Positions 6,795 through 11,536 of a DNA stretch of 11,536 nucleotides are shown piece by piece. The notes under the pieces are model-generated. The model worked only from the letters and a program-made list of their open reading frames with translations. It did no database searches and was not told where the DNA came from. Source of the stretch: Gammaproteobacteria bacterium. Lineage in GTDB: Bacteria; Pseudomonadota; Gammaproteobacteria; UBA9214. The stretch covers positions 1 to 11,536 of the forward strand of contig JAOTTU010000056.1 of assembly GCA_029864225.1 (NCBI GenBank). The letters run 5' to 3'. A program made the translations under genes and the position numbers. The first letter of the stretch is position 1. Each line of letters opens with the position of its first letter.

Positions 6795-6844
6795 AATAAT
6801 GGGGCCGGATATATTTTTCGTTTAATGTATCCGGCCCCTTTATT
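6795..6844. terminator. Perfect 11-bp inverted repeat; bidirectional rho-independent terminator or element scar
   Basis: GGGGCCGGATA at 6801-6811 pairs perfectly with TATCCGGCCCC at 6828-6838. The stem can be extended by a wobble pair and three A-T pairs to leave an 8-base loop (6816-6823). The flanks AATAAT (6795-6800) and TTTATT (6839-6844) continue the symmetry and supply U-rich tails in both directions. It therefore fits a terminator shared by the cytochrome operon (plus) and the methyltransferase (minus), whose stop codon lies inside it. The half-site pattern (AATAA-GGGG...CCCC-TTTATT) also resembles repeats I associate with REP-type tyrosine transposases, so a mobile-element remnant is possible. 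Confidence 0.75.
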
Positions 6845-7946
6845 CCCGGTCGGCTGGTTTCTGGCCATAAACATAGTACTGCGTCATGTCGTGCCACACG
6901 CCATCTTCAGTGGCGTGTTTGTCCACTTCCGCGTTATACGCCTGTTGCGCCAGTTGCATGGTCTCGTCCGACACATCCTCCAACGGGTGCGGATACTGGC
7001 CGGGTGCGTAGGCCTGCAGCGTCAGGAACGGTGGATCCTTGGCATCCTCGGTTGCTATGTAGCGGCCATTGGGCGCGGCATGCAACCGAAAGTTTGTAAA
7101 GCCGGCGCATTCCAGCATCTCGCGAGCATTCGCTTCATCACCGGCGGGTATGTTGCAGATGAAATCGATGCCTACCGTGGCCAGCGCCTTACGTGCCGCA
7201 CAACCCCAGAAGAATGAACTCGATGGCGTGGCATTGAAGCCGACCACCCCTCCCGGTTTCAATAGCTCATACCAGTGTCGCAGGGCTGCCTGCAAGTTGC
7301 TCATCCAGAAGATAGCGTTGGCGCAGTAGATGCGATCAAAGCTGTTAGGTTGGAAGTCAAGCTGTTCGCCATCGGCATGGGTGAACGCGAGGTTGGCCAG
7401 TTTCCTCTCGGCCAGCTTTTCGCGGCACTTGTCGAGCATGCCGGTTGAGATGTCCACACCGACTACCTTGCCTCGGGGGCCTACCAGTTCGGCGCAGTGG
7501 AAGGCGATCGTGCCCGTACCGGTGGCGATATCCAGCACAAGCTGGCCGGATTCAGGCGGCCAGTACTTGACGGTGGTCAGGGCAACCTCGCGGTGCCACT
7601 CGCTGTTTTCGTAGTTCTTGCTGCGCGCATCGTAGGAGTCGGTGATAGTGCGATGGTAGCCCTGCCGGTCCGTAACCATGTGATACAGGGGCAGGTTGAT
7701 CAATTCGATGTATTTCTTCAGTGCTGCCCAGCTGGCGTAGCCGTATTCATGGGCAATAACGCGCTGCGCATCATTGATGGAGAACTTGCCGGCAAGAATG
7801 TCGGCATCACTCATGGCCTCGCAGGATGTGTCGTAGTCTCGGATACGATCGCAACAAGCAGGATCACCCTTCATCTGCAGCACGCGTAAGACCCTGGCTT
7901 CTTTTTTCAGAAACTCGAGTTCGGGACGTTTGGGTAGTGATTTCAT
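6840..7946 (-). CDS. Class I SAM-dependent methyltransferase with N-terminal ankyrin-protein-type domain
   Basis: A 368-residue two-domain protein. Residues 1-82 match the short helical domain usually found before ankyrin repeats: LPKRPELEFLKKEARVL (4-20) and INDAQRVIAHEYGYASWAAL (57-76). Residues about 100-260 are a UbiE-like class I methyltransferase: motif I VLDIATGTGT (137-146), motif II VVGVDIS (161-167) with the acidic Asp165, ADGEQLDF (191-198), FDRIYCANA (203-211) and ELLKPGG (227-233). The last 100 residues are a lid or substrate region I cannot assign. No substrate is evident; small molecules or quinone-like compounds are common for the fold. AAGGTGG about 7 bases before the ATG supports the start. 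The gene is visibly less GC-rich than its neighbours and sits alone between a terminator and a gene-poor stretch, which suggests horizontal transfer. Confidence 0.85.
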   Translation of the reverse strand: MKSLPKRPELEFLKKEARVLRVLQMKGDPACCDRIRDYDTSCEAMSDADILAGKFSINDAQRVIAHEYGYASWAALKKYIELINLPLYHMVTDRQGYHRTITDSYDARSKNYENSEWHREVALTTVKYWPPESGQLVLDIATGTGTIAFHCAELVGPRGKVVGVDISTGMLDKCREKLAERKLANLAFTHADGEQLDFQPNSFDRIYCANAIFWMSNLQAALRHWYELLKPGGVVGFNATPSSSFFWGCAARKALATVGIDFICNIPAGDEANAREMLECAGFTNFRLHAAPNGRYIATEDAKDPPFLTLQAYAPGQYPHPLEDVSDETMQLAQQAYNAEVDKHATEDGVWHDMTQYYVYGQKPADRE

Positions 7947-8026
7947 GTATATCCACCTTTCGTCATCCCCGCTGGCCGCGATACAGGTTGAAAGAAGGAT
8001 GGAATTTGTGCAGTTTAACAGTAGGC

Positions 8027-8039
8027 GGGGATAATCCCC
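8027..8039. promoter_or_regulatory. Perfect palindrome GGGGATAATCCCC, candidate operator
   Basis: A 6+1+6 perfect palindrome lies about 80 bases upstream of the methyltransferase start. The spacing is suitable for a regulator binding near or upstream of its promoter. I do not recognise the regulator, and the site could be chance. Confidence 0.3.
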
Positions 8040-8074
8040 TTTCCGCGAATCCAGTCGTACCCTACAGCACTGGG

Positions 8075-8116
8075 TTTACGATAGCAGAAAAAGACTTGGA
8101 TAAAATCTATCGTTAA
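8075..8116. repeat. Inverted repeat TTTACGATAG / CTATCGTTAA, 22-base spacer
   Basis: TTTACGATAG (8075-8084) and CTATCGTTAA (8107-8116) are inverted copies matching at 9 of 10 positions, separated by 22 A-rich bases. It lies in the gene-free stretch. It could be a recombination site, an operator pair or a weak hairpin; it does not fit an integron attC core. Confidence 0.45.
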
Positions 8117-8266
8117 GAAGAGCCTCCCGGCCGCTGCGGTATGTCTACCGGTGTTGCCCGATCCTAGACGCGCCGATACCAAGATAAACAGGACAGACCA
8201 TGGTTTTTCTAACGAAACGCTGGACTTGGGAATCTGGAATCTTCCCCGTTTACGGCCATCTCTAAG

Positions 8267-8289
8267 ACCGCTCCTTGCCAGGAAGCGGT
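8267..8289 (+). terminator. Hairpin ACCGCT-CCT...AGG-A-AGCGGT, weak terminator-like
   Basis: ACCGCTCCT pairs with AGGAAGCGGT with one bulged A and a four-base TGCC loop, followed by TATTCTTTG. The U-rich tail is poor. No gene clearly ends just before it, so it may instead be a dispersed intergenic repeat. Confidence 0.3.
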
Positions 8290-8417
8290 TATTCTTTGTG
8301 ACACCGGCGAATGTCGCAGAAGGGTCGTCTCAAGTCCTTAATTCGTTGTTGATATCAGCGTTGACCAACCATCCGGGAAGGAGCAGCAGACGCCGTTATC
8401 CTGGGCAGCCCAATCGC

Positions 8418-8666
8418 TTACGCCAGCCACTCCAGCAGGTAATAGAGGAACTGCCCCTCGGATGACTTGGACGGCCCGACCACGCGCGCCGCATGGCGCT
8501 TGTTGTCCGGATCGGCCGCGGCCAGCGCTGCCGCCCCGGTCTCGAAGATCTCGACACAGCCGGCCGGATAGCGCTTGCGGTTCTGGCGCGGGGTGAAGAT
8601 CACCGCGAAGCGTTCCTGGGAAACGCCGGTCTCCGGGTCGGGGGGGACGATGCCGCGCAGACTCAT
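8418..8666 (-). CDS. Small protein of unknown function (82 aa) downstream of sixA
   Basis: I do not recognise this 82-residue soluble protein. It starts MSLRGIVPPDPETG, continues through RFAVIFTPRQNRKRYPAGCVEIF (19-41), has an Ala-rich helix TGAAALAAADPDNKRHAA (43-60) and ends SEGQFLYYLLEWLA, an aromatic/leucine-rich terminus. No membrane segment or metal motif is evident. The ATG at 8666 is 16 bases after the sixA stop. The open frame continues upstream inside sixA, but that part is the shadow of sixA. There is no strong Shine-Dalgarno, so expression probably depends on the upstream gene. The real-gene call rests on its clean placement at the end of the operon and a coherent protein-like composition rather than on homology. 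Confidence 0.6.
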   Translation of the reverse strand: MSLRGIVPPDPETGVSQERFAVIFTPRQNRKRYPAGCVEIFETGAAALAAADPDNKRHAARVVGPSKSSEGQFLYYLLEWLA

Positions 8667-8682
8667 GGGCGTGGTTTCCGCT

Positions 8683-9165
8683 TCACAGGTCTTCGGCACC
8701 CCTGGCCAGCAGATCCGGGCGCACCATCCAGGCCAGCACCCAGGCATCGGCAGCGCGCCGTTCCAGGCAGGCCACGCTGCCGGGCCGGTAGTCCACAATC
8801 TCCCGCTGCGTATCACCCCGCACCAGCAGCGACACCAGGCGTGACATGAACGGCAGGTGGCCGACTATCAGGGTGTCCTGCTCCCAGACGTCGGTATCCG
8901 CAACAAAGGCCTCGACCGGGTCATTCGGACGAATCCCGTCGATCGCCTCCGCCTTGCCAGCAGTCAGCAGTTCGCCGGCCAGCATCAGTGCAGTCTGCTG
9001 CGCGCGCAGTTTGCCGCTGTGCCAGACACGCTCAACCCGCACGCCGGAAGAGGCCAGCAAGGCAGCCATGGCCTGCACATCCTCCCGGCCCTGTTTGCTC
9101 AGGGGGCGTTCGGGATCGACCGCACTGGTCTCTGCTTCACCGTGTTGTGCAAGATAAAGCTTCAT
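8683..9165 (-). CDS. sixA: Phosphohistidine phosphatase SixA (histidine phosphatase superfamily)
   Basis: A 160-residue member of the histidine phosphatase superfamily in its minimal SixA form. The catalytic signature at the N-terminus reads LAQHGEAE with nucleophile His8; the usual Arg of the RHG motif is Gln, as I recall in other SixA proteins of this type. Further conserved parts are PLSKQGRED (21-29), HSGKLRAQQTA (49-59) with Arg54, and VGHLPFMSRL (101-110) with the second catalytic His103. SixA removes phosphate from phosphohistidine, for example on the HPt domain of ArcB and on phosphotransferase proteins in E. coli. The ATG at 9165 gives the family N-terminus; an in-frame GTG nine codons upstream is possible. 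It follows the alpha/beta hydrolase gene by 56 bases and precedes the 82-aa gene by 16 bases on the minus strand. Confidence 0.9.
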   Translation of the reverse strand: MKLYLAQHGEAETSAVDPERPLSKQGREDVQAMAALLASSGVRVERVWHSGKLRAQQTALMLAGELLTAGKAEAIDGIRPNDPVEAFVADTDVWEQDTLIVGHLPFMSRLVSLLVRGDTQREIVDYRPGSVACLERRAADAWVLAWMVRPDLLARGAEDL

Positions 9166-9221
9166 GGGCTTGTCAGGATAACGCGCGGGCACACGGAGTC
9201 CAAGCTCAGGATGCCCGCATT

Positions 9222-10103
9222 TCAGCCCTTAATGAATTCGACAACCACCTCGAGTGTTTGGGGGTCGCGCAGGATGCGTCCGTGGCCCAGGCCCTGCGTT
9301 TTGATGAAGCGGGTGCCTGCCCAGGCAGTAGCGACCCGCTGACCTTGCTGCCAGGGCACGCTCACATCATCCTCGTCATGCAGGATCAGGGCCGGCACGG
9401 CAAGGGTACTGACGTTGCGTACGGTGGAGACCCGGTCCATGAGGTCTGCATCAAAACGCTGCTCCAGCTTGCGTCTCAACACGGCTCTCACTGCCGCGGG
9501 CATTTCGAGCAACTGTGCAAAACTGTCGAGCAGAAACTCCAGATCGGCAGGCGGACTGATCATCACCACCCGCTCGACTGCCATACCATGGCGCATGGCA
9601 TAGGCGAGCACCATGCCGCCAAAGGAATGGGTTATCGCCGCGTACACGGGACCATGCTCCCCGGCAACCGCCTGCAACACGGCCGCACATTCAAACAGTG
9701 TGGTCCGATCACCCGGCGAATTACCATGCCCGGGGGCGTCCACCGCTACCACCCGGTAACCTGCGCCTGTCAGGGGCTCGACAAAGGCCGCGGCCTGGCT
9801 GCCGCGCCCCGACCAGCCATGCACGAACAGCACCACTGGACCCTGCCCCCAGGCATAGACGGCAACCGGGATACCGTTGACCTGCAGGGTGCTGCGCAGG
9901 GCACGGCTGCTCGCCTGTATGCCGGTGGCCGACTCGGGGAAACGCCGGGTCCGGAACCACAGGCGGTAGGCCCAGCGTCCCATAAGGCCAGGCAGTACGG
10001 GCCCCAGCCGGGAGAACAGCAGGCGCATTCCCCGCAGGACCAGCGGCAGCGGCCGCTGGGGTGAATGCCCGCCGTGCACGACTGTCTGTCTGTCCGATGT
10101 CAT
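9222..10103 (-). CDS. Alpha/beta hydrolase
   Basis: A 293-residue alpha/beta-hydrolase fold enzyme. The oxyanion segment VVLFVHGWSGRGSQ is at 90-103, AVDAPGHGNSPG at 120-131, and the nucleophile elbow THSFGGM at 158-164 with Ser160. The acid Asp246 lies in LHDEDDVSVP (241-250), and His274 in GLGHGRILRD completes the triad. The N-terminal 60 residues are basic and moderately hydrophobic (RLLFSRLGPVLPGLMG) and may contact the membrane. The substrate cannot be read; lipases, esterases and lysophospholipases share this layout. The frame is open far upstream, but that part is the shadow of the divergent secreted-protein gene. The ATG at 10103 is the best full-length start, though no clear Shine-Dalgarno precedes it. 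It heads the row with sixA and the 82-aa gene. Confidence 0.88.
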   Translation of the reverse strand: MTSDRQTVVHGGHSPQRPLPLVLRGMRLLFSRLGPVLPGLMGRWAYRLWFRTRRFPESATGIQASSRALRSTLQVNGIPVAVYAWGQGPVVLFVHGWSGRGSQAAAFVEPLTGAGYRVVAVDAPGHGNSPGDRTTLFECAAVLQAVAGEHGPVYAAITHSFGGMVLAYAMRHGMAVERVVMISPPADLEFLLDSFAQLLEMPAAVRAVLRRKLEQRFDADLMDRVSTVRNVSTLAVPALILHDEDDVSVPWQQGQRVATAWAGTRFIKTQGLGHGRILRDPQTLEVVVEFIKG

Positions 10104-10307
10104 TGTCAGATAAACCGATTCCGTAGATCGCCAGCATAGACTGACCGTAGTCGCCGGCGGCACCCGCTGCAAGCCGGGACGGGGACAGGGGCGGAATTGA
10201 TGGGTGTCAAGGCTGCAGCAACCCGGAAGGGATAAAATCAAGATCAGGCGCAAACAACGGCCGGATACCACTGCTGGCGTTCCGGCCACCAGTATCTGGA
10301 GGTCAAC
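10104..10307. promoter_or_regulatory. Divergent intergenic region with leader hairpin
   Basis: These 204 bases separate the alpha/beta hydrolase (minus) from the secreted low-complexity protein (plus). A hairpin GGCCGGA (10259-10265) / TCCGGCC (10281-10287) with an inner CCA/TGG pair lies in the presumed leader of the plus-strand gene and ends 10 bases before its GGAGG (10298-10302). A TAAAAT at 10233-10238 could be a -10, but I see no suitable -35. No clear promoter is visible for the hydrolase. Confidence 0.4.
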
Positions 10308-10790
10308 ATGAAAACAGGAATCCCAAGACAGCTGCCGCTTGCCGTGCTGATCAGCCTGGCACTGACCGGTATGCTGGGTAGCGCCTGGGCCGTGGAAACC
10401 GAACCAGCCGCAGCCCCGGAAGCCAAACAGACAGCAGCCCCGGAAGCCGAATCGGCGGCGGAACCAGCAGAGGCGCAACAACCCGCAACCAGCCGCGCGA
10501 GTCGCTGGACCGGTCGCATGGACCGTATGCGCGAACTCAGAAAGGCACAAATAGATGCGCGCAAGGAGGCCATGGAACGCCATCGCAGCGCCCGCCGCTG
10601 GTGGAACAATCCCGACGCGGAGGCACGCCGGCAATGGAACCGGGCACGCAGCGACTGGCACCAGCAAATAGCCGAGCAGCGGCATGAATATTATGAACGC
10701 CTGCGGCCCGACTATGGGTACGAGTACTCCTACGGTCCCGGTTACCGGCACTACCGCGGTTACGGGCCAGGCTGGCGCCACGGGTACTGA
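10308..10790 (+). CDS. Secreted low-complexity protein: acidic Ala/Pro region, basic helical region, Gly/Tyr/Arg tail
   Basis: I do not recognise a family for this 160-residue protein. GGAGG five bases before the ATG supports the start. Residues 1-28 are a clear Sec signal peptide ending SAWA. The mature protein has three parts: an acidic Ala/Pro/Glu stretch (29-60) containing the repeat AAPEAKQT/AAPEAESA; a strongly basic, probably helical region (62-133) with many Arg, Trp and His residues, such as RMDRMRELRKAQIDARKEAM; and a tail (135-160) of Gly, Tyr, Arg, His and Trp, with YGPGYRHY and YGPGWRHGY as near-repeats. There are no cysteines. It should be periplasmic or exported and could bind anionic polymers, metals or membranes, but no function is shown. 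Its stop codon abuts that of the convergent glycosyltransferase. Confidence 0.8.
   Translation: MKTGIPRQLPLAVLISLALTGMLGSAWAVETEPAAAPEAKQTAAPEAESAAEPAEAQQPATSRASRWTGRMDRMRELRKAQIDARKEAMERHRSARRWWNNPDAEARRQWNRARSDWHQQIAEQRHEYYERLRPDYGYEYSYGPGYRHYRGYGPGWRHGY
10410..10448 (+). repeat. Two direct copies of GCAGCCCCGGAAGCC, 24-base period
   Basis: Identical 15-base copies at 10410-10424 and 10434-10448 encode the AAPEA repeats in the acidic region of the secreted protein. The 24-base (8-codon) period keeps the frame, so slippage could change the length of the linker without breaking the gene. Confidence 0.8.
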
Positions 10791-11536
10791 TCACTGCAGC
10801 AGGTGCCCGATCTCGGCCGCATAGTCCGGCCCGAGGCGTGACCAGGACAGGCCGGAGACATCCGGGGCCGGGGGCAGCACGCCCTGCTTATGCTGCTTTG
10901 CGAGCAGCATAAGTCGCCGGGCGATGTCCCCGCTTTCCCGCACCGGATCAGTGGGCAACGAGGGATAGCGGTATTCGGCGCCAAGCCATTCAGGGTAGGC
11001 CAGCCGGTCGGGTACCAGCGGGATGCAGCCAGAGGCCACGGCCTCGAGTACCGCGAGTCCCTGAAACTCGTGCAGGGCCGTGGACAGCACAACGTGCGAC
11101 TGCCGCAGCAGTGCGCGGTAGTCCGTAGCGTCCAGGACCCTGCCCCATTCCCCGATGCAGCCCGCGAGTTCCCGCTGCATCTCGGCGAACACCGGCGGCA
11201 CCTCGCGAAACTGCTGGCCAATGACGTGCACCCTGAACTCGACGCCCGCCGCGCGCAGTTGCCGGAGGGCCTGAAACAGGCGCTCCGGAGCCTTGTCGTA
11301 TTCCCAGCGATGGTTCCAGACTATGGTGAACGGGGCGCCCGCTTCGGGCCCCGGCAACTGCCGGGAAAACCAGTGCGCCTCCAGCGGCACCGGCAGGATG
11401 TGGCTGCGCGCACGGATCCGCTCGACAATGCCCGGCGGTACCGCGTCCGGCATCCTGTCCAGCAGGGCCTGCACCCCGGCCAGCAAGGAGTCACGGTTAT
11501 AGGCGGAATTGAATACTACCCGGTCCGCCGCCAGCG
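10791..11536 (-). CDS. Glycosyltransferase of the GTDC1 / tRNA-queuosine alpha-mannosyltransferase type, C-terminal part (cut by window edge)
   Basis: About 247 residues are visible; the frame stays open to the right edge, so the N-terminus is missing. The visible part starts RVVFNSAYNRDSLL and holds the second Rossmann half of a GT-B glycosyltransferase. The segment TIVWNHRWEYDKAPERLFQA is typical of GTDC1-like proteins (DUF3524), whose human member mannosylates queuosine in tRNA-Asp. VHVIGQQFREVPPVFAEM and EFQGLAVLEAVASGCIPLVPD follow; the latter is the EX7E-like donor-sugar site of GT4-type enzymes. In bacteria the acceptor is not established to my knowledge, so tRNA queuosine glycosylation is an inference from family. 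The stop codon directly abuts that of the convergent secreted-protein gene (TGA/TCA). Confidence 0.85.
   Translation of the reverse strand, partial: LAADRVVFNSAYNRDSLLAGVQALLDRMPDAVPPGIVERIRARSHILPVPLEAHWFSRQLPGPEAGAPFTIVWNHRWEYDKAPERLFQALRQLRAAGVEFRVHVIGQQFREVPPVFAEMQRELAGCIGEWGRVLDATDYRALLRQSHVVLSTALHEFQGLAVLEAVASGCIPLVPDRLAYPEWLGAEYRYPSLPTDPVRESGDIARRLMLLAKQHKQGVLPPAPDVSGLSWSRLGPDYAAEIGHLLQ

Larger units (their letters stand above)
7947..8417. other. Gene-free stretch of about 470 bases
   Basis: No convincing gene is visible. Plus-strand open frames at 7826-8116 and 8151-8465 have no recognisable motifs, no good ribosome binding site, and run across the starts or ends of real genes. The stretch contains the ribosome binding site and presumably the promoter of the methyltransferase, a perfect palindrome at 8027-8039, an inverted repeat at 8075-8116 and a hairpin at 8267-8289. 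Its base composition is less GC-rich than the flanking operons. It may be decayed acquired DNA. Confidence 0.6.

Noticed and set aside
6801..6838. Hairpin as a riboswitch or small RNA
   Set aside because: A simple perfect stem with U-rich flanks at the convergent ends of two genes is better explained as a terminator or repeat scar.
7826..8116. Plus-strand open frame overlapping the methyltransferase start
   Set aside because: It overlaps the N-terminal coding region of the well-supported methyltransferase in antisense and has no family-like sequence.
8075..8116. Reading the inverted repeat as an integron attC site
   Set aside because: The outer halves do not give the RYYYAAC/GTTRRRY core pair, and no integrase or cassette array is present.
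8151..8465. Plus-strand open frame of 104 codons in the gene-free stretch
   Set aside because: It has no ribosome binding site and no recognisable motif, and its end runs into the antisense of the 82-aa gene. Treated as a chance frame.
10104..10781. Long upstream extension of the alpha/beta hydrolase frame on the minus strand
   Set aside because: The extension is repetitive, Gly/Cys/Phe-rich sequence that mirrors the opposite-strand secreted-protein gene; family similarity begins well after the ATG at 10103.
1..11536. tRNA, rRNA, CRISPR array, toxin-antitoxin pair, intact insertion sequence
   Set aside because: Looked for on both strands by eye; no cloverleaf with a conserved T-loop, no regularly spaced repeats, no transposase or small paired-gene motif was seen.

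Overview
The window is GC-rich, densely packed chromosomal DNA. It most likely comes from a gammaproteobacterium, perhaps a Chromatiales- or Thioalkalivibrio-like lineage. That assignment rests on the gene families and codon use I recognise (AcuI/YhdH, a SixA of the QHG type, a TlpA-like thioredoxin, a b-type cytochrome, DUF1028) and is an inference. I see no rRNA, tRNA, CRISPR array, prophage gene or intact transposase.

Layout. (A) 1-1446, minus strand: an operon-like row of an MBL-fold hydrolase, a LEA14/WHy-type lipoprotein and an acrylyl-CoA reductase-like MDR enzyme cut by the window edge. (B) 1574-3657, plus strand: a zinc-ribbon protein of unknown function, a small conserved 98-aa protein and a VAT-1-like medium-chain reductase. 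(C) 3675-5176, minus strand: a secreted DUF1028 protein whose stop overlaps the start of a secreted GlcG/HbpS-family protein (ATGA). (D) 5277-6786, plus strand: an exported two-cysteine protein of unknown function, a TlpA/ResA-like thioredoxin and a b-type cytochrome, joined by two successive ATGA overlaps. The cytochrome appears to have lost its central two transmembrane helices in frame. (E) 6787-8417: a visibly less GC-rich segment bounded on the left by a strong inverted repeat/terminator. It holds a class I SAM methyltransferase fused to an ankyrin-protein-type N-terminal domain, followed by about 470 bp without a convincing gene. (F) 8418-10103, minus strand: an alpha/beta hydrolase, a SixA phosphohistidine phosphatase and a small unknown protein. 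(G) 10308-10790, plus strand: a secreted low-complexity protein with a Gly/Tyr/Arg tail. (H) 10791 to the right edge, minus strand: the C-terminal part of a glycosyltransferase of the GTDC1/tRNA-queuosine mannosyltransferase type.

How the genes may work together. Blocks C and D are two divergent, translationally coupled envelope modules. In D, a membrane cytochrome, a periplasmic thiol-disulfide protein and a two-cysteine exported protein form a plausible quinol-to-periplasm or disulfide-handling unit, but its cytochrome looks damaged. Block C pairs two secreted proteins of poorly known function. The segment after the broken cytochrome looks like an insertion or rearrangement scar. I found no clear defence or other undescribed system. 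The most interesting items are the internally deleted cytochrome, the inverted repeat next to it, the DUF1028-GlcG coupling and the methyltransferase fusion.
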